Source of the DNA: JAVBQL01 sp031549085
GTDB taxonomy: Bacteria; Spirochaetota; GWE2-31-10; MWDO01
Assembly: GCA_031549085.1 (NCBI GenBank)
Contig: JAVBQL010000009.1
Span: 1 to 64,000, forward strand
Direction of reading: 5' to 3'
Length of the DNA: 64,000 bases
Part shown: piece by piece, positions 7,632 through 16,676 of the stretch
Position numbering within the stretch: position 1 is the first letter of the stretch
How the letters are laid out: every line of letters begins with the position of its first letter
The notes under the pieces: model-generated
Database searches by the model: none
What the model saw: only the letters and a program-made list of their open reading frames with translations
Told to the model about the DNA's origin: nothing
Translations under genes and position numbers: made by a program

Positions 7632-7775
7632 AACGCCTCTCATCTCCAAAGAGAGCAAACTAACCCTATGTACTACAGAGAGCTGCTTACAATATCAAGT
7701 GATTCTTACTCGATAAGTTTGATTGGAGATGAAAAAGCATCCAACTACAAAATAGGGTATCAGACCTATTTGTAA
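7632..7775 (+). pseudogene. Protein-like open stretch, probable gene remnant
   Basis: A 47-codon frame between two stops, richer in G+C than its surroundings, encodes a balanced sequence including YYRELLTISSDSYSISL and NYKIGYQTYL. There is no ribosome-binding site at the only ATG (7668). It could be the decayed end of a gene. Alternatively the region is a structured leader of metH, since CATCTCC/GGAGATG and ACCCTAT/ATAGGGT are complementary within it. The family is unknown. Confidence 0.35.
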
Positions 7776-7917
7776 TCACTTTTAATTATAAATTTATCTC
7801 TCTAAAAAATCAACTATTATTTAGTTTTTATTTTGATTTTCTATAATTTTTATATTTATTGTCATTTATCCAAATTTATGATAATAAATGGAGATAGAAA
7901 AAACATATGGAGTATCT

Positions 7918-10323
7918 ATGACAAAAAAAGATTTTTTAAACTTACTCGAGAAGAAGATTCTTATACTTGATGGTGCAACTGGTACTGAGCTACAAAAGAG
8001 AGGGCTACCCAATGGAGTGTGTCCAGAGAAGTGGGTCATAGATAACCCAGAAACTTTGATTGCTGTTCAAAGAAGCTACAAAGAGGCGGGCTCCAATATC
8101 GTCTACTCCTGCTCATTTGGTGCAAATCAAATCAAACTTGAAGAATTTGACTTGCAGGACAAAGTGTATGAGATGAACAAGAGATTGGCAGAGATATCAA
8201 GAGAGGCTGTTGGAAAAGATACTTTTGTTGCAGGTGATATGTCCCCAACAGGTATGTTTGTTGAACCTTTTGGAGATCTTTCCTTTGAAGATGCGGTAAA
8301 CTGCTATAAAAGCCAAGCGAAGGGACTCCTAGATGGAGGTGTCGATCTCTTTGTAATTGAGACAATGCTTGATATTCAGGAGACAAGGGCAGCTGTTATT
8401 GCAATTAGGGAGATTTGTGATCTTCCAATCATGGTATCGATGACTTTTCAGCAAGATGGCTACACTCTTACAGGTACAGATCCCTTGACAGCATTGATAA
8501 CTTTGCAATCATTGGGAGTAACAGCTTTTGGTTGTAACTGCTCCACTGGTCCAAAGGAGATGCTAGAGATTATAAAAAAATTGAAACCATTTGCAACAAT
8601 TCCACTCTTGGCAAAACCAAATGCTGGGCTTCCACAATTGATAGATGGGAAGACTTGCTACACAATGGATGAGAGTGAGTTTGCTACCTATGTTCCCCAT
8701 TTTGCCGAAGCTGGAGTAAATCTCTTTGGTGGCTGCTGTGGAACAACGCCTCTCTATATAAAAGCATCTAAAGATAAATTGAATAATATAGAACCAATTT
8801 CTCCCGTTAGAAAAACTATCAGTGCTCTAAGTTCATCAAGGGGAAACCTTATATTAGAAGATAGCAGAGCTCTTGCTGTAATAGGGGAGAGAATAAACCC
8901 AACGGGCAAAAAGATGTTGCAAGCAGAGCTAAAAGAGGGCTCATTCAATTTAGTAAAGGAGTTCGCTTTTGAGCAGGAGAGGGCAGGAGCAAGTGTATTA
9001 GATGTAAATATGGGTATGTCAGGCATTGATGAGAAGAGTATGATGTTGAAGTCAATTGACCTACTCTCAAGAATTTCTAAATTACCACTTTCTATAGATT
9101 CCTCATATCCAGATGTTATAGAGAGTGCTTTGAGACTATATCCCGGCAGAGCGCTAATAAACTCAATTAGCTGTGAGGAGTCAAAGCTAGAAAAATTATT
9201 AGAGATTGCTAGTAAATATGGAGCGATATTTATCTTACTTCCGCTTGATGACTCTGGTATTCCAGAAACTGCCGAGGAGAGAATTACTTTAATAAATAGG
9301 GCTCTAAAAGCTATGGAGAAGTATGGTTTGGACAAAAGTTCTATCGTTGTTGATGGAATTGTTATGACCGTCTCAACCTCTCCAAAGGCTGCGAATGAGT
9401 CATTAAAGCTTATAAATTGGGTAAGCAGTGAGCTTAAGGCAAATACGGTTCTTGGTCTCTCCAATGTCTCATTTGGCCTCCCTGAGAGGAGGTGGGTAAA
9501 TTCTACATTTTTATCTATGGGGATATATAATGGTCTAACTATGGCTATTATGAATCCAAATGAGGATGTCTTAATGAATGCTAAATTTTCCAGCGATCTT
9601 ATTGTTGGTCGTGATATTGGCAGCAAAGATTATATTAGTAGATTTAGTGCAGTAGAAAATGTTGTGAAACAGAGTGAGGTTACTACTCTAAGTAGTGGAG
9701 AGAAGATATTTAAAGCGATTCTTGATGGGGACAAATCTCTTATTGAAACTTATATCAGCCAAGCTCTTGATGAGAATATGCCTGCAAAAGAGATTGTTGA
9801 CAAATATCTGATAAGTGCAATAAACAAAGTTGGTGACCTCTATGACAAAAAAATATACTTCCTGCCACAGTTGATATCTAGTGCTGAAGCTATGAAGAGG
9901 GGCTTTACTATACTTGAACCGAAACTTGCAGAAGATATTGGTGGCAAAACTACAAAAGAGAAGATAATAATTGCTACTGTTAAGGGTGATATTCACGATA
10001 TTGGAAAGAATATTGTTGCTCTTATGTTAAAAAACTATGGATTTGATGTTATTGATTTGGGTAAAGATGTCTCTGCCGAAGCTATTATAGAGACAGCCAA
10101 AAGAGAGAATGTTAAACTTATTGGTTTATCAGCTCTAATGACCACTACAATGGTGGAGATGAAGAATGTTATTGAGTTAGCAAAAAAGGAGAATCTCTCT
10201 CTAAAATTTATGATAGGCGGAGCGGTTATTACAGAAGATTATGCAAAAGAGATAATGGCTGATGGCTATGCAAAAGATAGTGTTGATGGTGTGAAGGTAG
10301 CAAAAACCCTTTTGGGTCTATAA
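7918..10323 (+). CDS. metH: Cobalamin-dependent methionine synthase, short form lacking the reactivation domain
   Basis: A protein of 801 residues that methylates homocysteine using methyltetrahydrofolate and cobalamin. Domain order: homocysteine-binding Zn barrel (about 1-290; GCNCSTGP with Cys208, GGCCGTTP with Cys273/274), pterin-binding barrel (about 315-575; VIGERINPTGKK, LDVNMG), the B12 cap helices (about 590-670) and the B12-binding Rossmann domain with DIHDIGKN (His693 the cobalt ligand). The C-terminal S-adenosylmethionine reactivation domain of classical MetH is absent, so reactivation needs a separate protein, as in Thermotoga-type enzymes. The start at 7918 is chosen because GGAG lies seven bases upstream. 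Confidence 0.93.
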   Translation: MTKKDFLNLLEKKILILDGATGTELQKRGLPNGVCPEKWVIDNPETLIAVQRSYKEAGSNIVYSCSFGANQIKLEEFDLQDKVYEMNKRLAEISREAVGKDTFVAGDMSPTGMFVEPFGDLSFEDAVNCYKSQAKGLLDGGVDLFVIETMLDIQETRAAVIAIREICDLPIMVSMTFQQDGYTLTGTDPLTALITLQSLGVTAFGCNCSTGPKEMLEIIKKLKPFATIPLLAKPNAGLPQLIDGKTCYTMDESEFATYVPHFAEAGVNLFGGCCGTTPLYIKASKDKLNNIEPISPVRKTISALSSSRGNLILEDSRALAVIGERINPTGKKMLQAELKEGSFNLVKEFAFEQERAGASVLDVNMGMSGIDEKSMMLKSIDLLSRISKLPLSIDSSYPDVIESALRLYPGRALINSISCEESKLEKLLEIASKYGAIFILLPLDDSGIPETAEERITLINRALKAMEKYGLDKSSIVVDGIVMTVSTSPKAANESLKLINWVSSELKANTVLGLSNVSFGLPERRWVNSTFLSMGIYNGLTMAIMNPNEDVLMNAKFSSDLIVGRDIGSKDYISRFSAVENVVKQSEVTTLSSGEKIFKAILDGDKSLIETYISQALDENMPAKEIVDKYLISAINKVGDLYDKKIYFLPQLISSAEAMKRGFTILEPKLAEDIGGKTTKEKIIIATVKGDIHDIGKNIVALMLKNYGFDVIDLGKDVSAEAIIETAKRENVKLIGLSALMTTTMVEMKNVIELAKKENLSLKFMIGGAVITEDYAKEIMADGYAKDSVDGVKVAKTLLGL

Positions 10324-10363
10324 CTATTTATCCTAATTTTATAGTATTTAAGGTTAATAAAAA

Positions 10364-10843
10364 ATGAGTGATAAAAACTATAGTTTAGTTGGTGCATGCG
10401 GACTCTATTGCGGTGCTTGTGATCACTATAGAGCATTCGCAGGTGGAAGTGAACACCTTTTAAAGAGAGATAAATTTAAGGTAGAAAATATTGATGAGGT
10501 ATCATGCAGAGGGTGTCACTCTGATAAACTCACAAAACACTGCAATGAGTGTAAGATGAGGCTCTGTGCAAAGAGTAAGGATATTCTTCATTGTGGGTTA
10601 TGCAGTGATTATCCATGTGATTTGATAAAAACCTTTCATAGTGATGGATATCGATGGGAGGGGGCAAAACATAGAGGTGATATATTTAAAAATATAGAGG
10701 AACTTAAAAAGAGCAGCGCTGATAGATGGCTTGAGGTACAAAATGAAACTTGGTCATGTAAAAAATGTGGCTATAAGTTTACTTTTTATGAAAAAGAGTG
10801 CCATAAATGTGGTGAAACATTGGATTCTTATGCTAATAAGTAG
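10364..10843 (+). CDS. DUF3795-type cysteine-rich protein with C-terminal zinc ribbon
   Basis: A protein of 159 residues. The N-terminal part has the DUF3795 pattern GACGLYCGACDHYRAF, then CRGCHS and HCGLCSDYPCDL. The last 30 residues form a zinc ribbon (WSCKKCGYKF ... CHKCGETL). At least 14 cysteines suggest metal or Fe-S binding. The function of the family is unknown. It follows metH by 40 bases on the same strand and may be cotranscribed. No strong ribosome-binding site is visible. Confidence 0.8.
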   Translation: MSDKNYSLVGACGLYCGACDHYRAFAGGSEHLLKRDKFKVENIDEVSCRGCHSDKLTKHCNECKMRLCAKSKDILHCGLCSDYPCDLIKTFHSDGYRWEGAKHRGDIFKNIEELKKSSADRWLEVQNETWSCKKCGYKFTFYEKECHKCGETLDSYANK

Positions 10844-10845
10844 TT

Positions 10846-11469
10846 CTACTCTATATTCTTAAATTTTATAGCAAATAGTATCGCAATGGGTGTAAAAAAG
10901 AGACACCAGAATAGTAGTGCCACAGTTCCATAAATAGCTCCACTCTCTCCACCATTAATAAATATCTTTGTCATTGGTAAAAACATAGATACAATAAATA
11001 TTCCATGGACAAGAAGTAGAATCTTTAAAACCTTATCGGCACTATTTTGGGGTTCAATTGTTAATCCAATAAAAAATGTTGATAGAGCCATTATCCCATA
11101 TCCAACTAGATCAATACTAAATAGTAGACTGCCTGGGTATGTAAAATCAAATATTTTAAGAAGCTCATTGGAGATAATTCCATTCTTTATTGCTGTTAGT
11201 TGTGTGAAATAGACAAGAGATATAAATACTGAGTATATAATAGCAAAAACTTTTCCTGCCTCTCCAGCAACTTTCCTATCCTCTTTTATGAAATTGTTTG
11301 AGCTAACTATTGTAAGCAAATATGAGAAAGATAAAAATATACAGCTAAAATATGAGATCATAGAGTAGATTCTATCTCTAAATATTAACCAAAGCATTAA
11401 TGTCATAAAGAATATTACTACTGTTATTGCTAGAATTATAGCTGAAATAAAACCTATTTTTTTATTCAT
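10846..11469 (-). CDS. Polytopic membrane protein of unknown function
   Basis: A protein of 207 residues with about six hydrophobic segments (near residues 8-30, 36-55, 72-92, 105-130, 145-165 and 180-200) joined by short loops. I do not recognise a family. Its ATG overlaps the TGA of bpt by four bases, so the two are translationally coupled. Its stop is two bases from the end of the convergent DUF3795 gene. Confidence 0.65.
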   Translation of the reverse strand: MNKKIGFISAIILAITVVIFFMTLMLWLIFRDRIYSMISYFSCIFLSFSYLLTIVSSNNFIKEDRKVAGEAGKVFAIIYSVFISLVYFTQLTAIKNGIISNELLKIFDFTYPGSLLFSIDLVGYGIMALSTFFIGLTIEPQNSADKVLKILLLVHGIFIVSMFLPMTKIFINGGESGAIYGTVALLFWCLFFTPIAILFAIKFKNIE

Positions 11470-12158
11470 AATCTACTCCATACTCCACTATTCCAATCCA
11501 TCTTCTCATTTGGCTTGAATCTATTTTTATACTCCATACTTTGGTTTCCCTCTATATAGTAGCCAAGGTAGTAGTATTTCAAACCCAAACTCTTTGCATA
11601 CTCTATCTCTCTTATTATAGAGTAGTTACCAAGGGATCTACTTGAATATTTTGTCTTGAAGATAAAGTAGACACTGCTTAAACCTCTACTACTTATATCT
11701 AAAAAATCTACTGCAATCAGCTCACCATTAAGATAGTACTCCATTTGTAATGATGGACAAGAGCTATCGAAGAATGACTCCTTGAAATTTTCAACATCAA
11801 TATTCTCACTGCTTTTTTCGAAGCGAGTAGAGTGGTCTCTATATATCTCAAAAATTTCCTCTCTAAAGGAGAGCTCTCTAATCTCCATCTTGATATCACT
11901 ATTTTTTTTGATAACTCTTCTCCACTCTTTTGTAATAATAAAATCATCAACAACTATACGAATAGGAGTACACTTCATGCAGTTTGGACAGCTATTTATA
12001 AAAAAGAATTTCCCAAATTTTCTAATACCATTTTCTAATATATAATCTAATTCAATGGAATTTAAGTCTTCAGCAAAGAAGTAGGTCATATTTGTCGATA
12101 TTCCTTCTATATAGCTGCATGGAGAGGAGTCTAAATATATATCAGAAAGTGGAGTCAT
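11466..12158 (-). CDS. bpt: Aspartate/glutamate leucyltransferase (bacterial protein transferase)
   Basis: A protein of 230 residues that transfers leucine from Leu-tRNA to N-terminal Asp or Glu, marking proteins for ClpS/ClpAP. The ATE N-terminal domain shows SPCSYIEG, then FINSCPNCMKCTPIRI with the conserved cysteines. The C-terminal GNAT-like domain has VYFIFKTKYSSRSLGNYSI and the YYLGYYI ... MEYKNRFKPNE motif typical of Ate1/Bpt. Length fits the bacterial Bpt family. It shares an ATGA overlap with the downstream membrane protein. Whether it prefers leucine or arginine cannot be decided from sequence alone. Confidence 0.88.
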   Translation of the reverse strand: MTPLSDIYLDSSPCSYIEGISTNMTYFFAEDLNSIELDYILENGIRKFGKFFFINSCPNCMKCTPIRIVVDDFIITKEWRRVIKKNSDIKMEIRELSFREEIFEIYRDHSTRFEKSSENIDVENFKESFFDSSCPSLQMEYYLNGELIAVDFLDISSRGLSSVYFIFKTKYSSRSLGNYSIIREIEYAKSLGLKYYYLGYYIEGNQSMEYKNRFKPNEKMDWNSGVWSRL

Positions 12159-12185
12159 AAATGCTCTTTTTTAGTAACTATTTTT

Positions 12186-14237
12186 TTAAGAAAATTTCTT
12201 CTCTCTCTCAATTAGAGAGAGAAGTGTGTTTTGATTCTCTCTTTTTGAAAGTTTTGGATCATCATTATAGAGATCTTCTGCATCTGCAAAAGCCTCTCCA
12301 ATTAATTCTAAGTCTCTTCTTATATCACCATATTTTAGATTTGGCAAACCAGACTGTCTTGCTCCAATAAAATCGCCTGGACCTCTTAAGAGGAGATCCT
12401 CCTCAGCAATACGAAAACCATCATTTTCACTCTCAATTATCTTAAGCCTCTTTTTTGCATCATCACCGATTCTATTGTTATCTGCAATTAGAATCATAAA
12501 GCCTTGCTGGTTGTTTCTGCCAACCCGTCCTCGAAGCTGATGAAGAGTGCTTAAGCCAAACATATTTGCATTTTCAACAACTATCACATTGGCTTCAGGG
12601 ATATCAAGTCCAACCTCAACTATAGTCGTAGAGGCAAGCACTTTTATCTTTCCACTCCTAAAATCATCTATTACGATATTTTTTTCATCAAGTGGTAGTT
12701 TAGAGTGGATAAAACTAACATTATTCTTATATATTTTCTTTAATTTTTCATATTCTTCGATAAGGTTTTTGTTATCACTGGTATCTTCTTCATCTTCTAT
12801 TAGTGGATAGACAATAAGTGCTCTTCCATCATTTTCAATTTGTCCCCTAATCCATTCGTGCATTTTTGCTATTCTATTTTCATTATCATCGATTACCCAT
12901 GTTTTTGTTTTAATTCTACCATCGATAGTGCCTTTCATAACAGAAACATCTAGATCACCATATAGGGTTAGGGCTAAACTTTGGGGAATTGGCGTTGCTG
13001 TCATCATTAGGAGATTGACCGCTTCACCTTTGGATGTTAGGGCATAGCGCTGTTCAACACCAAATCTCTGCTGCTCATCTATCACAACAAAACCAAGATT
13101 TTTATAGGTTACATCGCTTGAAAATAGAGAATGTGTACCAATAACTATACTAATATCACCGTTTTTTAGAGAATTATAGGTTTTATCTCTATCTTTCTTT
13201 GAAATATTGCTTGTTAGTAGGGCGATATCTATCCATAGAGAGTCACAAAGCTTTTTTATATTATTATAATGTTGGATAGCCAATATCTCTGTTGGCGCCA
13301 TAAGAGCAACTTGATAACCTGCCTCAACCATTGAGAGCATTGATAGTATAGCAACAATTGTCTTTCCACTTCCGACATCTCCCTGCAAAAGCCTATTTAA
13401 TATTTTTTCTGAGAAGAGATCTTTCTCAATTTCATCTATCGCCTGTTTTTGATAACTGGTAAGCTGAAATGGTAAGTTCCCTATTACTTCCTTTTTGAGT
13501 CTGAATTCTATCCTCTTTAGTTCCCTTTTAGTTACTGAAAGTCTCTCTTTTCTCTTCAAAAGGAACAGTTTCTGGAAGAAGTAGTTCTCATAATTGAGGG
13601 TTCTTTTTGCTTTAGCATATTTATCATCATCATCAGGGAAGTGAATATTTTTTAGAGCATCTCTCTTTAAAAAGAGCTCTCTCTTTTGAACTATTTTTTG
13701 AGGCAGCTCATCATCAATATTAAGTCTATGTTTGTTTAGAGCGTCCTCTATACTTTTTCGTAAAACATTTTGTGTAAGTCCTGAGGTCAGAGGATAAATT
13801 GGAACGATCTTACCTTTGTATGATTCACTCTCCTCTTCATAATCAAAAGATGAACACTGTATCTCTCCAAACTTAAATTGGAATCTTCCAGTTATATAAA
13901 ATGTTCTACCTACAAGTAGTGTGTCTTGTAAAAAATTCCGATTAAAGCAGAGGAGGGCTCCATAACCACTACTATCATGTATCAGTACTTTTAAAAACTG
14001 ATTATATTTTTTGCCTTTCATTAGGTGATCAGTAACAGTAACCTTTACTGTTGATATCTTATCCTCTTTTATGGCATCTTTTAGAAGGAGAGGTATTCTC
14101 CTATCTGAAAAGTCTCTGGGATAGTACTCTAGTAGGTCAGCAACATTATGGATATCTATCGAGAAGAGTGTCTCCTCAATACGTTTGCCAATCCCCTTTA
14201 GAGAAGTCAATGGAAAATTTAAATTTTCACTAATCAT
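12186..14237 (-). CDS. recG: ATP-dependent DNA helicase RecG
   Basis: A protein of 683 residues that remodels stalled replication forks and branched DNA. It has the N-terminal wedge domain with an OB fold (LTSLKGIGKRIEETL at the start, ALLCFNRNFL), Walker A GDVGSGKT near residue 287, the DEQQR box in VIDEQQRFGVEQR, TATPIP, and the C-terminal LHQLRGRVGR motif. The start ATG at 14235-14237 gives the usual N-terminus and clears the yggT gene by 11 bases; a longer frame overlaps yggT. It appears to be in an operon PHP - yggT - recG with very tight spacing. Confidence 0.95.
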   Translation of the reverse strand: MISENLNFPLTSLKGIGKRIEETLFSIDIHNVADLLEYYPRDFSDRRIPLLLKDAIKEDKISTVKVTVTDHLMKGKKYNQFLKVLIHDSSGYGALLCFNRNFLQDTLLVGRTFYITGRFQFKFGEIQCSSFDYEEESESYKGKIVPIYPLTSGLTQNVLRKSIEDALNKHRLNIDDELPQKIVQKRELFLKRDALKNIHFPDDDDKYAKAKRTLNYENYFFQKLFLLKRKERLSVTKRELKRIEFRLKKEVIGNLPFQLTSYQKQAIDEIEKDLFSEKILNRLLQGDVGSGKTIVAILSMLSMVEAGYQVALMAPTEILAIQHYNNIKKLCDSLWIDIALLTSNISKKDRDKTYNSLKNGDISIVIGTHSLFSSDVTYKNLGFVVIDEQQRFGVEQRYALTSKGEAVNLLMMTATPIPQSLALTLYGDLDVSVMKGTIDGRIKTKTWVIDDNENRIAKMHEWIRGQIENDGRALIVYPLIEDEEDTSDNKNLIEEYEKLKKIYKNNVSFIHSKLPLDEKNIVIDDFRSGKIKVLASTTIVEVGLDIPEANVIVVENANMFGLSTLHQLRGRVGRNNQQGFMILIADNNRIGDDAKKRLKIIESENDGFRIAEEDLLLRGPGDFIGARQSGLPNLKYGDIRRDLELIGEAFADAEDLYNDDPKLSKRENQNTLLSLIEREKKFS

Positions 14238-14248
14238 AATATTATCTT

Positions 14249-14857
14249 TTATGAAAATCTTAAATTGTTTGAGTAACCTAAGAGTATTCCAAAACCTATT
14301 TTTAGAATGAGGCCAGCTATTATACATAAAACTATGATAATTATATAATATATCAAAAGTCTTTTACTGTTTTGATAGCTTATTTTGAATATTCTATCTA
14401 AAAAATCTATTACAGGATCAATTGAGCTTTTAAGGGCAGCTATGAAAGGATTATATATATCTGCAGCAACTATATTGACTATTATTAGAATAACTACAAA
14501 AAACATAAATATCCCAAGGATAAAGGTTGCTGCCATCTCTATTATGGATACTATTAAACCTAATAAATAAAATATATTAATATATCCAATAGAGCTTATC
14601 ATAGTGTCATTAACAATACGAGCTGCGATAGCAAGTATTATCAAAGGAAAGATGATTGATAGATCTAGCACACCAAATCGGAGAGGAAAAACTCTTCTTG
14701 AAAGATTAAAAATAGGATCTGTTATTATATTTAGAATGTTTGTAAATCTATTGTATGGCAGTGAAAACCATGATAATATTATTCTAACTGTAAGTAGAAG
14801 CATTGTAAGGTTTATAACAATAAGAAGAATCTTTCCCAAAAGGGTTAATGGTCCCAT
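14249..14857 (-). CDS. YggT-family membrane protein
   Basis: A protein of 202 residues with two tandem YGGT repeats. Each has a hydrophobic hairpin; the first carries the family motif ILSWFSLPYN and ITDPIFNLSRRVFP, the second the degenerate AADIYNPFIAALKSSIDPVIDFLDRIF. The family is linked to cell shape, division and osmotic or cation tolerance, without a defined mechanism. Its ATG directly abuts the stop of the PHP gene, so the two are cotranscribed. recG follows. Confidence 0.85.
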   Translation of the reverse strand: MGPLTLLGKILLIVINLTMLLLTVRIILSWFSLPYNRFTNILNIITDPIFNLSRRVFPLRFGVLDLSIIFPLIILAIAARIVNDTMISSIGYINIFYLLGLIVSIIEMAATFILGIFMFFVVILIIVNIVAADIYNPFIAALKSSIDPVIDFLDRIFKISYQNSKRLLIYYIIIIVLCIIAGLILKIGFGILLGYSNNLRFS

Positions 14858-15526
14858 CTATAATTTCTCCACTCTCTCTATTAGTATGTTTGATAAATCT
14901 ACCACATTTTTTTCCAATTTGTCAATCTCCTCTCTCTCCATTCCCATACCAACCATTACAGTCTCCCTTAGTTTTTCTGATAGAAACTCTTCAGGTCTGT
15001 GGCAGTCAGAGTTAAGAACAAGCTTTGCACTATGTTTTTTTGCAAGCTTTGCAATAAGTCCATTGCCAAGATTGTGTCCTCTCTTTGCTGTTATCTCAAG
15101 GCTTACACCAAGTTTTGACGCTAATATTATATCTTCTTCATTCATAATGCCGGGGTGTGCTAGGATATCAACCAGTGACTCTATAGCGGCTCTGTTTGTT
15201 CCCTCCTCAACAGGCTCCACAGGGCTCTCTCCATGTACTATTACTAAAGGGATTTTTAAATCTCTAGCTTTTTGCACTATTTTTTCTATCTTATTTGTAG
15301 GAACATGTGTTATTTCTACTCCGGGGATAATATTTAGAGGATAGGAGTCTTTTGTATTTTCAATATGCTTTAGTACAGCAGTGAAGACCTCCTCTATGTT
15401 TGAAAAATCTACATGATCTGTTATACCCAATGTTTTATAACCATTAACATATGCTCTTCTTATATGCTCTGCCACAGAGAGGGCACCATCAGATAGTAAT
15501 GTATGAGTATGAAAATCTATTATCAA
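14858..15526 (-). CDS. PHP-domain phosphoesterase (histidinol-phosphatase-like)
   Basis: A protein of 222 residues with the polymerase-and-histidinol-phosphatase metal motifs in order: DFHTHTLLSDG, GITDHVD, GVEITHV, VIVHGE, DILAHPG and NSDCHR. These bind two or three divalent metals that hydrolyse phosphoesters. Length matches stand-alone PHP proteins of the YcdX/TrpH type. The substrate is unknown, and no histidine genes are nearby. It heads the yggT-recG cluster. Confidence 0.85.
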   Translation of the reverse strand: MIIDFHTHTLLSDGALSVAEHIRRAYVNGYKTLGITDHVDFSNIEEVFTAVLKHIENTKDSYPLNIIPGVEITHVPTNKIEKIVQKARDLKIPLVIVHGESPVEPVEEGTNRAAIESLVDILAHPGIMNEEDIILASKLGVSLEITAKRGHNLGNGLIAKLAKKHSAKLVLNSDCHRPEEFLSEKLRETVMVGMGMEREEIDKLEKNVVDLSNILIERVEKL

Positions 15527-15573
15527 AGCTATTCTCCATTTTTTAACTATTTTTTGTACTGCTTTTTTAAAGA

Positions 15574-15605
15574 AATAGATCTCTTTTTTAATAAAGAGAT
15601 CTATT
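15574..15605 (-). terminator. Terminator after the solute-binding protein gene
   Basis: A perfect 13-bp stem, AATAGATCTCTTT with AAAGAGATCTATT, six-base loop. On the minus strand it is followed by a T-rich tract, 50 bases beyond the stop of the gene at 15656. Confidence 0.75.
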
Positions 15606-15655
15606 ATCCAAATTTAGAATATCTACTTAAAAAGTCAAGTATACTTTCACTATAT

Positions 15656-16411
15656 TTAGTGAAGCCACTTATCTTCTAATTTTTTTACAGTTCCATTATC
15701 TATTATTTTTAGAAGTCCCATATTTATTTTATCAAGAAGCTCTTTGTTCCCTTTTTTCACAACTATTCCATAATACTCATTTGTAAATGGTTTTGTCGCA
15801 ATTTTTAGTGTATCTCTAAATGTAACATTTCTTAAGACATAGTCAGCAGCAATTGGAACATCACAAATAACAGCATCAATTCTTCCAACATCAAGCTCTT
15901 CAACTGCAAATAGTATATCATCATACAATTCCAATTTGACATTTCCAAGTTTCTCTATTTCAGCTGCTCCAGTAGTCTCTTTTTGAGCTCCAACTTTTTT
16001 TCCAACTAGATCTTTCATAGTTCTTACAGATGTATCATTAAATCTTGTTATAATAACCTGTCCAGCATTAACATATGGCATTGAAAAATCATATTTTCTC
16101 TTTCTCTCTTCATTGATTGTAACGCTTGATACTATAACATCAACTTCACCAGAATCTAGCTTTTCAAATATTCCATCCCAAGCAAGAACCTTAAATTCAG
16201 GAGCTAAATTTGATACTTTTGATAGAGCCTTAAATAGCTCAATATCAAAACCAACCAACTGTTGAGTATCTTCATCAATATACTCCATTGGCGGCCATGT
16301 TGCGTCTGTACCAACCACTACTTTTTTTTGTGGTTCTTTTTTACAAGAGAAAGTTAAAGATAGGGAAGCCAATAATATAATAGCAATAAATAAAAAATAG
16401 ATTTTTTTCAT
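15656..16411 (-). CDS. Amino-acid ABC transporter substrate-binding lipoprotein (SBP family 3)
   Basis: A protein of 251 residues. The signal peptide has a Cys in SLTFSCKKE (about residue 23), which makes it a lipoprotein. The mature part is a family 3 bilobal binding protein: VVGTDATWPPMEYID, VGFDIELFKALSK, AWDGIFEKLDSGEVDV, then MKDLVGKKVGAQKETTG and the C-terminal KKGNKELLDKINMGL. Such proteins deliver polar amino acids to a membrane ABC permease. No permease or ATPase lies next to it, so it may serve a distant transporter. The ATG at 16409-16411 has GGAG upstream; an in-frame ATG further upstream is less likely. Confidence 0.9.
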   Translation of the reverse strand: MKKIYFLFIAIILLASLSLTFSCKKEPQKKVVVGTDATWPPMEYIDEDTQQLVGFDIELFKALSKVSNLAPEFKVLAWDGIFEKLDSGEVDVIVSSVTINEERKRKYDFSMPYVNAGQVIITRFNDTSVRTMKDLVGKKVGAQKETTGAAEIEKLGNVKLELYDDILFAVEELDVGRIDAVICDVPIAADYVLRNVTFRDTLKIATKPFTNEYYGIVVKKGNKELLDKINMGLLKIIDNGTVKKLEDKWLH

Positions 16412-16676
16412 AGTCGCTTGCTCCATATGTAGTAAGAATAAGAATATTATATATAAAAAAAACAGTGTTTTTTATGAAATATAATATTTTATAAAATAAC
16501 CTGTTTTTTGTATATAACTATTATATATAGTATAAGATAAAAAAAAGCAAGCTTCTAACATAAAATAAGTTAAAATTTAAAATAGTTTCTATAAAAAAAT
16601 GGACAATAGCAATAAATTTTTGTAATCTAACAATCAAATTTATAAACTATATTGCATAGATAGGATTTTTAATAAG

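Noticed and set aside
7500..7900. Cobalamin or SAM riboswitch upstream of metH
   Set aside because: None of the conserved boxes I know for these classes could be read in either strand.
8754..9626. 290-codon antisense frame within metH
   Set aside because: It is the shadow of a firmly identified gene on the other strand and has no start signal.
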